This document shows positions 1 to 12,410 of a DNA stretch of 64,000 nucleotides, in pieces (position 1 is the stretch's first letter; each line of letters begins with the position of its first letter). This DNA comes from Nymphaea colorata (taxonomy: Eukaryota > Streptophyta > Magnoliopsida > Nymphaeales > Nymphaeaceae), in assembly GCF_008831285.2 (NCBI RefSeq), contig NC_045141.1, positions 18,038,848 through 18,102,847 of the forward strand, read 5' to 3'. Position numbers and translations under genes: made by a program. The notes beneath the pieces are model-generated. The model made no database searches. It saw only the letters and a list, made by a program, of their open reading frames with translations, and was not told the origin of the DNA.

Positions 1-3000
1 ACTTTGGAGTGCCGACAATTGCTGCGATTCGAAGTGCCCCATGGCTGTTCCACTCATCTGATAATCGGAAGAAAGTGACAGAAGTAGTTGATTTTTTTCC
101 TTTCTTTTGAGAAGTCTAGAGATTTAGAATAAATTTGTGCTAATAAAGGCTCAAGAAATGGCCCTCTTCAATTTCTCTTAAGACTTGTGGCGCTTAACTT
201 TTGAACTGGGAATTGTTTCAGAAACAAAAGAGATTCAACTAAAAGACAAGAACTTGCTTCCTGGGGATATAAAAGCTGCGAACATCTATTTCACGCGAAT
301 TTCAAGAAGTTGTTTGAAACTATTTTAGGCCCCTGGATGAAGTGCTTATGAAAATAACTCAAAAAATAAAGGAAAGCCTTTAAATGTTTTTGAAAAATAA
401 CAGAAAATTTGGGCACGATTCAGGAGAATTTCTATTAACAAGATACTTTCTAGCTTCATCAGTCGTTTTCGCGACTCAGCTTCCATTGTTGGAGAAACGC
501 CTGATCCTGCATCCCATGATTGGCCTACTTGTTTTTCTCGATGCCCAAATAAACTGAGTTTTTCAGGTCCATGCTCACTATGCCCTCTGTGTGTACCAAT
601 AAACAGGTGTGACCTTCTCCTGCCCCAGCAAGTTCGCGTATCAAAAGACACAACGTTACATATCAGGAATATACTTGCGTCATCACAATACTTGACGATG
701 ATTCCCGGATGTGACATCCCACTGTCACTTCAAATAACAGGAGCAGGGAAAGCGTATGTCAAGAAAAAAAGAGATACCTTAAAGCGAGAAGAAGACAAGC
801 ACGTCGCTTTGAACTCGATATTCTTATGGTTTCAAGTGTTCACTCCCTCCAGCTCTTTCTGATTCAGAGACTTGGACACGTTGACGTAAACGCTAATGGT
901 TCATAAAATCAACACGTATAAACAGCACCTTCCACGTTCAACTTGGCGACTTTCTAGTCAAAATCGCAGAACGGTAGCCTGAAACCAATCTGCTCAAACA
1001 CCACGGTCCAAGATAAACTTGGGCAACTTTACAGTTAAAATTGCAGCAATCAAATTCAAAACATAAGTTTCATTCACATTTTTAAATTACATGTAGCAGC
1101 TTCTGAATGGTCAATTAATTTATATGATCATCAGGTCCACACACCGACGCATGCATATACTAGGAAATGAGAAATTCTCTACCCTCTTTCTTTCTCCCTC
1201 TCTCTGTCACCTTTAGAAATGAGAGAGGAACGGAGAGAGAAATGAGTGGAGGACTGAAGAACCAAGCTCCAAAATGAATATATATATATCATAGACACAC
1301 ACACAAGTATACAATCAGTTCAAATATCACGCTAGTGCCGAAGAATTGATCTGTACACCCAACAAACAAAACTACATCGACATCCGGATAAAACTGCCTG
1401 CCTGAGGCCAAGCATAACATGCTTTTGTTCAACTTGCTTGTGCTGCATAAAATTCTCGTGGCTCAACATAACAATTTCATTAACATCAACAAGCAACATG
1501 ACAGACAAACCAATAATGTGAATTAATTTAAACGCCTTGGGTGCAGAATCCCTGCCAACATGCGGACGTAACCTCCATGAACATTCAAAATAGTACCAAT
1601 GAAACTGGACTTATGCTGCCAACTTCACAAGGTCGTTCCTCACGAGAAGTCATTAGCTTCAGTTAACATATACATCCTCAACATTTCATGCTATTGTCAT
1701 GATGTTACAAGCCGGTGAAATTGAACCCAGTCACAAGCACCACGTGACAGTGAAATATGAAAAGAGAAGAACAGACTATTCATAGAGTAAACCGAATCAG
1801 TTCAGGCATTCAATGGTAGCTTGCAAAATTAGGGTTCAGCTAATTAAATTCATAGAAATCCATATTTTCAGATTGTAAAGTTAACGACTAGTTTAATTTC
1901 TCTAAAATAAATTATTACATGAAACTGAGCAAACTGCCTATATTTTTCACAATGAAAGTCACAAGTCTCACAAGTCCAATAAACATGAAACATTTCTAAA
2001 AGAAATCAAAGCGTGCACTTTGTTATGAGGGTTAAAACCAAAGAAAAAGACATAACTAATCCCAATTTGTAATGTTTCTGAATTTTATTGTTTACAATGT
2101 TCAATTCACAGCAACAGGCTTTGTTTTGATCTAATCCTTGTCCATGTCATACTACCGTACAGCAAGGGAGTGCAATAAACATGTTTGAACTTGTTCGTCT
2201 CTACTGCAACTCCTTATGAAGGGTGCTGTTCTCTGGATTTATGCTATGTGCAAGGACTTGCCAATTTTGGTCCATGCAAGCTCGATTTTATGCTGTGTTT
2301 GCACTTATGTGCACAAATATTCCAGTATGCATCTAAGAGAGTTCACGCACGACTTGTTCACTTTATGTATGTTTGTAAATGCAGAAGGATTGAAATACAC
2401 ACCTCAAAGAAGTCTGCGTTGCTTGTCAGTGTACCTAAGGCAGTATAAATATGCACAATAAAATCTTTTTACCCATGTTCCGTACTTGCCATGCTCGCTA
2501 GACCAGCAAGTGCAACCATGTCAGTCATTGAACTTTACAAACATAAGAACTCACAACAAAAGTTTGAGAGAAGGCCTTTAAAGCTAATATCACCACCATC
2601 TAAGCTTTCATAAATGAGACCATCTCACATCTTAAATCTTAATACTTTCGAATAACTTGCCCCTGATTTTTAGTTTTCTGTCAAGTGAAACCTCATCCTT
2701 CCCATCCCAAGAGAAAGAAAAGATGACAACATTTTCCCACTTTGGCTTTTAGTAGTTACGATGTCCAATCTAGAAACCTTAGTGCCATTCTTTTAAGTGG
2801 TAGAAGACATTTCTTCTCAAAAGCCTAGACATTTTGAGGCAATAGGAGGCCAAACTAATGCTCCTTCCCTATCCCAGGCCAACGTAGAAGGACGAGACCA
2901 CTAAACGGTTGTAGACTGCCTTACAAATTACAATAGACTGGACTTGGTCCCAAAATGAAGCCAAAGGAGAAAGAGAGAGAAGCTCTAGAAACAAAATTTA

Positions 3001-6000
3001 CGAAAAACAGGTGCAACCCTCTGAACTGAGTGAAGAAGGTCACTGCATTTAATTTTACTCTCTGTGCGTGATCATTGTGTTTCAATGATTTCTGTTTTCT
3101 AAACACAATATTTCCAATTTTACATTTAGGGCTTTGATTTCCTTATTTTACATAACAGGTGGAGTGTCATCATGTATAAATGACCTTTAGAACTAAACAT
3201 CCTTTTTATGCCATAGAGTTTACACAGAACAAGTGCAATCATACATATCACCCATATATTTATGAAAATAGATACAAAAACCATGAATCTCAGTTTTAAA
3301 AATTTTCGTCTGGCAACATCAAGCTATTCCAAACATATATTTTTCTTCCTTATCATTTTTTGTGTGGATGGTTATATCTACCAAGATTCCTAATCAAAAG
3401 CAAGAATAACATCTTAGAATGTATAATTTTTTAACAACTCATTAAAACTAATAAATAACGAAAATAAATCAAATTCAGTGACTGGAATTGTGCAACAAGA
3501 ACAACAAATTAAAAAAACAAAAATAACAATAGTCGCCAACAAATCAAACTTATAAGGAAAAAAATGAAGATATTAATAAGATAATCAGGTCAAACATGAG
3601 CTAGATACAGCCATCAATATCAGATTGGATCCAGAATTCATGACAGTATCACTTCAGGTGAACAAAATAATGAAAGGTTAGCAGAAGCCATATAGCTATA
3701 GTTTTGCACAAATGTGATAGCATTTGGGTTCTTTTTAAATTTTAAATCTTTGATTACACGAGTACCAATTCTTTCATGAATCTTGCGGACAAATTTTTAA
3801 GACAAAAACTATGATGTGTATATGAGTTCCTGCTGCCTTCAAAAGCACATTCAACTTTCCCACTTTCTTCCTATTCTCAACTGTCATGGATATGTAAAAA
3901 GGACATTTTAAAAAAAAAAAATTCATTCTCTATTTGAACATTTTCTTTTCTTGCTCATTTGAGAATATTTTAAATCGTCCCCTAGTCCCTACTTAATGTT
4001 CTGCACAGGGTCCTTTCCACTTGGTCAGCAAGCCAATGATGCCAAATGATTCCTTTTCACCTTCTTTACATCTCAAGATGCAACATTAGCCCTCCTCAAG
4101 TGCCTTTACTAAATACTACAAAATCCAGCCTTTGGCAGAGTCTAGGGGACAACTATAAGAAGTTTCCCTCATCATTCTTCCAGATTTCATGTTCCATGAG
4201 GAACAGCTGGCAATAGTACTCACATACTGCAAGAAAGCTTCAAGTAGATGCAAATGCATTTGGGTTGCCTATCACTATCTGATAAAATGAGTATAATATG
4301 GATCTGGAGGTCGAGCTCTGGAAAGAAAAGTCATTTTCTAGATATCAAAAGGCATACAAAAAAATGTTAATCACAAGAAATGGAAACTTCCCTTACCCTA
4401 TAATCATGTAAAAGACATACTTAGATGTAATAACACCAGATGCAATATATGAAATAAATTTGACAGCGAAAAAACTAATTCCTGAAGGAAGCCATAAGAA
4501 CTTGACAGAACAGAAATCAAGAACCTACCCAGTTTTTTTCTCAATAAGTGAACAGATTGAGGATCGTTCTAGGAAATTCCAAACTGGAGAAGAAGTGAAA
4601 ACCGTATTTTTTCTGTCATGATCTACCCTGGAAAGAATATCTGAGGGGGAGGGGGTGGGGAAAATCAATTTCAGATATCAATGGTCTCCATTCCCGTTGT
4701 GCTAAATCAAACATGGATGAAAATTTCACTTGAAAAACTTCCTTCCCTATCCCCAAATATCCCCAACAAGGGGAAGAGAAGTGCACTAAAGGGTGAAACT
4801 GGTTTCACACAATAAGAGCCAACCACTCCCAAACCAAGAAAAGGACCCCAGACTTCCATGCAATAAACAAAAAGTTCTTAGTCTTGACAGCTATATAATG
4901 CTTCAGAACCTTCAACAACATGTTTTGCATTTTAATTTTCTGTTTCTCTTTTGTGACATAGCTTTATAAAACAAATTAACTTTAAACTATTTCAGGTTCC
5001 ACAGCATGATTCAGTTTTCTTGACAAATCAGTTGTTTAAAAGCCAAATATACGTACCTGGTCCTTAGTGCTCCTAAAAGGGTAAAAACAGTAGTCTGATT
5101 TTTTTTACCAAAGAACAGTGGAAGCGAGATATCTGGGACAGCAATGACACAGCTAGACTGTATAATAATCAATACGGAAACCAGACTGCTGTTGCAACAG
5201 TTGTTATAGCAGCTTCCTTTGAGAGGGAATTAAAGGCGGCTATTTATATTCCACGGTTCGCCAAGTCCATACCGTGATTTTTAGTCTCACGGCAGTTTTT
5301 GTCATCCAAAGAACACCATCAACCCCACAGAATCTGACTCTCCATTAAGGTAGTAGCATGTAAGTCGAACAGAAGATACAGCATTTCAGGGCAAATACTA
5401 AAACCTTTAGTTTTTGTTTCCTCTAGTTGAATTTTAGAAGTCTTCATTAGCAGAGAGAAACATACTATGGGAACACATGAAGCTGATGTTCATACTCCTA
5501 ATCTGCAACATCTAAGGGGCAACTAGATGAATGGATTAATGACCAGCAATCTGACAGGCAGAAGAACCAAGAGGAAGGCGCACATTGATGTTTTGATCCA
5601 ATGCAGAACCAAGAAAATAATTGAACGCAGAAGTTTCTTCAAGGTAAAAAATAGAATCAGTGGTTTTCCATAATTCATGCAAATCATTCCTTTAAAGATA
5701 TACAATTGGCCAAACAAAACCCACAGTGATAAAAAATTCCCACAAGTTAAAACAGCTGACTTTTGGGAGGGACAAGTTGAACACATTTCGATCCACTTGG
5801 CTAAACTAAACATTAACAGAAACAACTACGGAAGACAAGCAACCGAACTCCAAGTAAACAAGGGTGATTTACTCTAGCAACCGTTTTGAACTTTTCACAT
5901 ATGCATAACGGTTACTCACATCCACATTGCTCTTGAACCTTCTTCAATTCAATTACCGAAACCCAATGACGAAGATGAAAAGCAAGAAAGAACACTTCAT

Positions 6001-6019
6001 TGAACCGACTCTTTTCTTT
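1..6019. other. Non-coding AT-rich DNA, left end of window
   Basis: I find no gene I can defend here. Open frames are short, AT-rich and lack splice context or family motifs. Visible landmarks are a short (TA)n run near 1277-1290 followed by (CA)n, a small CT/GA inverted repeat at about 1198-1229, and a G-rich tract at 4645-4660 with runs of 5, 5 and 4 G. The minus strand is open from 115 to the window edge and reads like the end of a DUF4283-type zinc-knuckle or LINE protein. That is too short to annotate and is described in the findings. The 3' untranslated region of the MinD gene probably occupies the last few hundred bases. Confidence 0.5.
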
Positions 6020-7105
6020 TCAGCCACCGAAAAAGGAGAAGAATCCACCTCTTTTTTTGGGCTCTTCTTCCACCATGACAGCCTGCATACTGTCCTGCTC
6101 CACCAATCGCCATGCCGTCTGCTCGAACGCCAGCCCCGCCAATGTCGGGGGGTTGTTAAGGACTAGAGGGTAGCCTCTGTTGGTGCTTCGAATCACCTCA
6201 GCATCCTCAGGGATGACGCCCAACAAGCCCAATCCCAGCATCTCTTGCACATCCAAAACCGACATCATATCCTCCCCCTTGATCATATCCGTCCTCACCC
6301 TGTTCACAATCATCTTGATGTCCTTGATTCCGTCGCACTCGAGCAGGCCGGTGACGCGGTCCGCGTCGCGGAGGCTGGTGATGTCCGGCGTGGTCACGAG
6401 GATGGCCTCGTTGGCTGGGGAGATGGCGGTGATAAAGCCGGCGTCGATTCCGGCCGGGCAATCGATGAGGACGAAGTCAGGGCAGCCTTCAGGGCGGGAC
6501 TTGAGGGCATCGACGAGCCAGACGAGGGCCTTAGCGCCGAATGTTATGGGGATCTTGAAGCGAGGTTTGCTGATGCAGAGGAGGTGGAAGTTGGACCATC
6601 GCTTGTCGGAGATGAGGGCCTGATCGAGCCGGCACTCTCCCTGCAGCACGTCGACGGCCGTGTAGTTCACCCTGTTCTCCAGGCCCAGCAGGAGGTCGAG
6701 GTTCCGGAGTCCAACGTCCGCGTCGATGGCTACCACGTTGAATTGCAGGCGAGCGAGGGAGAGGGAGAGGTTGGCGGTGGTAGTGGTCTTGCCAACACCG
6801 CCCTTTCCGGATGTCACGACCACCACCCGAGGTGGCTCCCCAGCGTACTGCGGCCTACGGTTCCACTGTAGAACTGCATTGACGGAGAGCTTCTTCTTCT
6901 TCTTCCTCTTGCACTTGTGGTGGCTGTCTGGATGGTGGGTGACAGGGGTTACCAGGGTTTTAGGAGGGTATAAAGCGAACGAAGAGACAAACGGTGGGAA
7001 AGTGGTTCTGGTGGGAAGATGGTTGAGCGAAACAATCCCCATTCTTGAACAGCAGCAGAAGCTAGGGGAAAGGAGGGAAGGAGAGGAGGGAGAGACGGTG
7101 CACAT
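6020..7105 (-). CDS. MIND1: Chloroplast septum site-determining protein MinD
   Basis: Single-exon gene of 361 aa for the MinD ATPase. With MinE and ARC3 this protein restricts FtsZ ring placement to the middle of the plastid. The N-terminal ~75 residues are rich in Ser, Pro and Thr and end in a Lys/Arg cluster, as expected of a transit peptide. The deviant Walker A motif GKGGVGKT is at residues 100-107, with the signature Lys at 101. The switch I stretch DADVGLRNLD starts near 128, and the Walker B-type stretch FVLIDCPAG is at 211-219. The C-terminus (347-361) is a short basic and Phe-rich segment matching the amphipathic membrane-targeting helix of MinD. Length and lack of introns fit plant MinD. 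Met22 is an alternative start. The coding region is much more GC-rich than its surroundings. No lesion is seen, so I regard it as functional. Large opposite-strand frames here are shadows of this gene. Confidence 0.95.
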   Translation of the reverse strand: MCTVSPSSPSLLSPSFCCCSRMGIVSLNHLPTRTTFPPFVSSFALYPPKTLVTPVTHHPDSHHKCKRKKKKKLSVNAVLQWNRRPQYAGEPPRVVVVTSGKGGVGKTTTTANLSLSLARLQFNVVAIDADVGLRNLDLLLGLENRVNYTAVDVLQGECRLDQALISDKRWSNFHLLCISKPRFKIPITFGAKALVWLVDALKSRPEGCPDFVLIDCPAGIDAGFITAISPANEAILVTTPDITSLRDADRVTGLLECDGIKDIKMIVNRVRTDMIKGEDMMSVLDVQEMLGLGLLGVIPEDAEVIRSTNRGYPLVLNNPPTLAGLAFEQTAWRLVEQDSMQAVMVEEEPKKRGGFFSFFGG

Positions 7106-10100
7106 TCGATATTATTGGACTGGATCCAGACGAACATGCGGACCTTGAAAACAACTGCACATGTGGGAACCGCTCGGCTCCGACTCCTCCCTTTTGGTTC
7201 AGTTTCTGCGTCGGTTGGATCTTGGCTCATCGCACGTGAGGCCAGAGCATGATAGCAAGCCGGAAATTATGTCAGCTTCAGTTTTTCAGCATGTATACCA
7301 GCTCCAGCGGACCTGAATCTCGGTATAAACATGTACCATAGGTGGATTTGAAAGAATTATCAGGACCGATCATTAGTTGGTAAGTTGGCAGGCACTGCAA
7401 ATGAAGAGAGACCAGCCTTTGGTATAGGAGGAGCCAACTTAGTGTGCAGTCAATGCAGGTGGTACATAAAAATGGAAGTATTCTGCGGGTTAAGTAGTTT
7501 TTAACCTACTTCTCTAGGTGACTGCAGTCATTTTTTCATCTACTAATGGTGGTGCCCATTTTGTCGAAGTTCATATTAGGTGGGACCAGGAGCATCTGAA
7601 CTTGGTAGTCATGCAGAATTCCCAACACTTAGAAAAAGAGTTGACACTGTGCAAACAAAGTTCTTATGTCCGTGGAGATAAAGATCATGATCCTCTGGAG
7701 TTGCATGTAAAGAAAATCGTTTTGTTGGTGTTAGAAGGCAAGTAAAGTTCTCTCTCGCCTATGTCATCACAACGCTCATCAGAGACTGTACCGAGTAATC
7801 AGATGAACCTCCACCCAGAGAAAGGGGGCTGGAACAGATCAGGGTGACCCGGTGCCCGCTGGGTAACCTTATGTAGGTCAAACATCCACCGGGATGCAAC
7901 TTGCTTTCCGGCTGTCTCGGTTTCCTGTTGATGGTATATAGAAGGAAGCATCACGCACCATCCCGAAATATATTTCCTTTATATTTCATGTAATATATTT
8001 TCATAAATATTTTTCCACCAGGTTTTCAATCCATCAAACGGCCCCTAGATGATTGAGATTAAAATTTTTTTACTATATGGAATCAGATGGGTATGCGTAG
8101 GAAAGAAGACACCAACTCCATGACAGCCGAAAGGGATAAATCACCTCTCAAACCCTCAAAATTTGATTGTGGTGAAATAATGGCCCTACTTCGCTTTTAG
8201 AGAAATGGTGACCGAAAAAAAGATTCATATGCCATTCACATAATTATCACAATGTTTCAAGTTCTTGGTTTTTTCCCATTATAATATAATATGATCTGCG
8301 CGATGTGAATGCCTTCATGAACTCATAAGAAAAGAAGTGCCATTTATTGATTTATATGTTTAAAAAATTTCTTTTGTGATTTATCTTGAAAATAGGTGTC
8401 TGTTTATTGTACAAGATTAAAAGCTGTCGCCTTGTGAACATTAGTGCATATCAGCTGATACACATTTTATTGGCCCTCCCTAGAACATAATAATTCAGAT
8501 CCTTTCAAATTAATATCAACTGATATGTGTCCGATTAAACTTACCAAGTTCAGCTCTATATCAGTCAGTGTTCTAATAAAAATAGTAAATTTATTGTTTT
8601 TTATTTTAAAATGCTCAATACAGGCCGATACGAGATGATGGTGTTGGCTCAGGCTTCTGTAAGCTGATATTTACAACATTGGAATGTGCTCTTCTTGTAA
8701 GTATTTAAATTTACAGAATCAAATATATGGATCTGAAGGATCATTTGGAATCAAATATAAGCAGGTTCCCACCATTGGCCTGCTGCGCCCTCAGTCGACG
8801 GTGAAGGAACAGACATCTCTGTGTTGGGTACAAGAAATGCTGTTGAACAGTGTACTGGGTCTATCTTGCCTGTCCAACTTCTAGGTTTTTTTTCCCCCAT
8901 TGTCTTGTTGCTTCTTTTTCTTTCTCCCTGGTAAGTTGGGGTTTGGCAGACGGATACAATAAAATACCCAGTGGGTACCCCTTTATAGTTAGAAGGTTTC
9001 AAACTGAACCCTTCTGTTTCACACTAAGAACATTTTGCGAAATTCCTTGATTCCCAAACTGACAGAGTTCCTTTTTATTTGACATAATTCAGAAGATTGA
9101 ACGGACAATCAATATCTCATAATCAAAGATGTCTTTTCTCTTCATGAAGTGCATAGTATTCTTTCTCATTACAGACCTGCACAAATAAAAATTTTCTTCG
9201 CCCCATTGCACCACGGAATGACACTTTCATTTTAATGGCAGTTTTAATGACACTTCATGTGAATGCAAATAGAGCACCATGCACTTCGTGAAGGTAACCA
9301 TCCGGTAGCTTCCCACTTTATTACAAGACCAATTCATACTAGTTGGTGACTTTTCCTGTTTATGTATTCGTTTATTATTATTCTTATTATTATTATTATG
9401 GAAACCCAGTACTACTTAAAGCCTAAAGCGCAAGCTAGTTAATTAAACATACAAAAGTACATGAATTTAAACCTGCATAGTACGCTGACTGGATTGATTT
9501 TGGTTTAGAACCATCAACAACTTATTGAGATAAGAGGATATATTTGTTGGACTTTATAATGTGAAGCTAATAAATCTCCAAGTCTGGCCTTCAACGGCAG
9601 AAAATTTATTGAATTCATTATAGAAGTTTTACTTTACCCTTTTCAGGAACTCTTCCAGAAAGACCGCTTAATCAGCCTGCCCTTGAGAAGCTGCAACTTC
9701 ACATGAGGTCTTCAATTGGAGGACTCTGAAATCCCCTCTTACCACTTCTTTTTTTATTTCCAGTGACAACTCTCTCTTATCACCTGCTTTGCACTTGTGA
9801 CGATTTGAAGAGAATTTTATGCGCAATTGAAGGTCCATACATCTCTTTAATTGCTTATTTGCTACTCAATCCAAAGTCTTTGGGAGAAAGCATATACAGG
9901 CATTGCGTAATGAACAAGAAATTCACTTGCTGAAATCCTGTCAGAAAAAAACGAATTAAGCTATGGCATACCAGGTCAGATGATTAGTAGAATTTGCTAC
10001 TCACCGCAGGCACATGCATCTAAGAATTTACTCATTGAATTAAAGAGTTACAGCTCCACCAATGACAATGACACTTGGGTAGGTAGCAAAAGAGAATTCA

Positions 10101-10390
10101 AACCTATCTCATCCCAAGTGCGCTCCAACAACTGGAGAAGAACATCAGACTTTAGGACGTTGCATAGAAAGAAGATCGTACCAGAAAGAGTTCAGATTCC
10201 CATAACAAACCAAGCAGAAGATGATGCCAAACTCTAAGCTTGATTCAAAAGAATGGTGCTACAAACAGAAGATTGGAGCATAGAATTTCTCTAATTCCGA
10301 TAACACAATGAGATAAAAGAGATCGTTGTTCAAAGGGAAAAAGGATAAAAACATGACTCCCTAGAGTTCCCTTCATAATCTCAACTATCA
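7106..10390. other. Intergenic DNA between MinD and L5 genes
   Basis: This holds the MinD 5' region at its left edge and presumably the L5 3' untranslated region at its right edge. An imperfect ATT/TTA microsatellite lies at about 9371-9400. Short frames at 7518-7745, 8684-8884 and 9980-10237 show no recognisable domain. One plus-strand frame through about 8761-8884 reads as low-complexity-free protein for ~40 residues, but I cannot place it in a family. No RNA gene seen. Confidence 0.4.
7233..7238. promoter_or_regulatory. G-box upstream of MinD
   Basis: CACGTG lies about 130 bp upstream of the MinD start codon. In plants this hexamer binds bZIP and bHLH factors such as HY5 and PIFs and is common in promoters of plastid-protein genes. 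No clear TATA box is seen in the same interval. The site is real in sequence, but its function is inferred from position alone. Confidence 0.35.
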
Positions 10391-12410
10391 TTACTTCCTT
10401 CCTTTAGATTTTTTGGAATCAAAATGAACAGCTTTTAGCTTCTTCTTTCTGACAAGTGGGGCCGTGCTCACACCTTGGCGGAATGGCATACCCAAGAGGG
10501 ATAGTAGCTTCTGAGCTTCATTATCTGTCTTTGCTGTGGTTGTTATGCAAACATCCATTCCTCTTGGCTTCCCTAGAGCATCAAACCTAATTTCAGGGAA
10601 CACACTCTGCTCACGCATCCCAATACTGTAATTCCCATGTCCATCGAAACTGTTAGGGTTCACACCCTGAAAATCTCTAGTCCTAGGAAGCCCCAAGTTT
10701 ATCAGCCGATCCAAGAATGAATACATCAGCTGTACAAAGTCACACGGATGAGACAGAAATCAGTTAGACCATAGAAATGCAGATTGCTGGCCATCTTTGA
10801 GGGAAAAAAAAAAACTATTCCCAATGATGATATCTTATCATTCAAGATAACAGAACATAATATAGATCATGCATCAAGCAAAGCAAGGTGTAGAGAGGCC
10901 ATGACTCGGAGATCAATAACTCTCTTTATTTGCTTTGAAACTGTACAACACTGCAGGATAGCAGATAGTCTAACCGCTTTCATGATTCGAGCTACAGCAA
11001 TCAGATGGATAGTATTCCACACAAAAACTGCATGGTCTGCATTTAGGAAAGAGCTTCCTATTGCTCTAGTATAATAATATTAACAAATGGACATCTTGTC
11101 AAGCTTCAAAAGACCTTTTTTTCTAAAATTATCAAAATTGAATAATTGAAGCCAGGAAACAGGTAAGCAATCGTGACAATACTTGGAGAAAGCTATCATA
11201 TGGTCCGCTCAAGATCATTTGCTGCAAATTTGACAAACGAATAATACAAATAGTGAAGACCAAGAAAAAATTGGATTGACATTTGGCTTAGCCCACCTCA
11301 CTAAAAGCTTATGGAAAACAATGCTAAGCTGGGATATATCGCTTTACGAGAAAATTCACGAGGTCTGAGGTCATTGTTGATGAAAACCAAACTCAGCAGT
11401 ACAGCAGTGGCAACCCGTGGCAAGCATAAGAATATGGTTTCCATTTAGCGTTACGGACACAAAATAAATGGCATTAAGCTGTTCGTTAAGTCTCCCCAAA
11501 TGTATGTCTCTCGTCTAATGAAAATATAGATGCAAAGGCAACAAAATTTAAAGATAGTTAGAACATTAATTAATATAGCAAAAGCAATGAACCCACCTTT
11601 TTCACTATTAAAATAAAGATATTACACTGCAGAGGAAAAACTAAAGAAACCATGAAAAACTCAAGGAGGCGAACAAAAACAAAATTGAATTCAAAGAGCT
11701 AGTGTAGGGGAAGAGATTTACATTTCCTCTGAGAGTGACGGCAATGCCGACGGTAGAACCCTCCCGGAGCTTAAACCCAGCAATGGACTGCCTAGCCTTG
11801 GTCTTGACAGGCCTTTGCCCCGTAATCAGACTCAGATCCTTCATCGCAGCCTCCAAGCCCTTCGAATTCTGCGCGGCATCCCCAATTCCGCAATTCACCA
11901 CGATCTTCTCTATCTTGGGCACCTAAATACCAAAAAGTACGAGGAGAAAAGCAGGGGACTAAGAAAATTTTTAGATGCGCTTAATCTAACGATAAATTCT
12001 GTAAGAAGGGAAGAGAAACGTAAAGAAATAGAGACAGACCAGTATAAACCCTAAAAAAATAAAAATTGAAGGTGAGCAAGAGATCGAAAACCCCCGAGGG
12101 GGAACGAAAATCGGCGGACCTCGTGTATGTTGGTGTAGGAGAACTCCTCCTTGAGGAGCGGAACGGCCTTCTCTAGGTAGGCGGTCTTCAGGCGGTGAAC
12201 CTTCTCCGCGTCCGAGCGGTCTACAAGGACGACGCCCGTCGGGGACGTCGACACCACCGCCGGAGCAGCGGACGCCCTCACCACCCTAAGCCCATGGGTG
12301 GATGGTCGCAGCCCACACTTTCGTTGTTGGTAATGTTGCAGAGAGACCGAAGGAGTGAATGAAGAGCGGAGCTTCAGATTACAGGGAAGAATGGCGGAAG
12401 ACGAAGCCAT
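10391..12410 (-). CDS. RPL5: Chloroplast 50S ribosomal protein L5 (uL5c), three exons
   Basis: Nuclear gene for plastid ribosomal protein uL5, which contacts 5S rRNA in the central protuberance of the 50S subunit. Coding exons by GT-AG junctions: 12120-12410, 11722-11922 and 10391-10729, all joined in phase 0, giving 276 aa. Introns are 197 and 992 bp. The first ~48 residues are a Ser/Ala-rich, acid-poor plastid transit peptide. The mature N-terminal uL5 domain starts at about residue 98 with [15 protein letters not shown]. The family signature around [14 protein letters not shown] lies near 125-140. Exon 3 carries the C-terminal domain, with [18 protein letters not shown] and the GNYSIG and FPEIRFD blocks, ending in a basic tail. 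ATG at 12410 is chosen because it starts the transit peptide. All three exons are intact. Bacterial and organellar relatives are ~180 aa, so the extra length is the transit peptide and plastid extensions. Confidence 0.95.

Noticed and set aside
5523-5825. Minus-strand 100-codon hydrophobic frame
   Set aside because: AT-rich, Leu/Phe-heavy, no domain, no promoter or splice context; typical chance frame.
6180-6871. Plus-strand frames of 147 and 208 codons opposite MinD
   Set aside because: They overlap the conserved MinD frame on the other strand and have no domain. They come from the GC-rich codon pattern of MinD.
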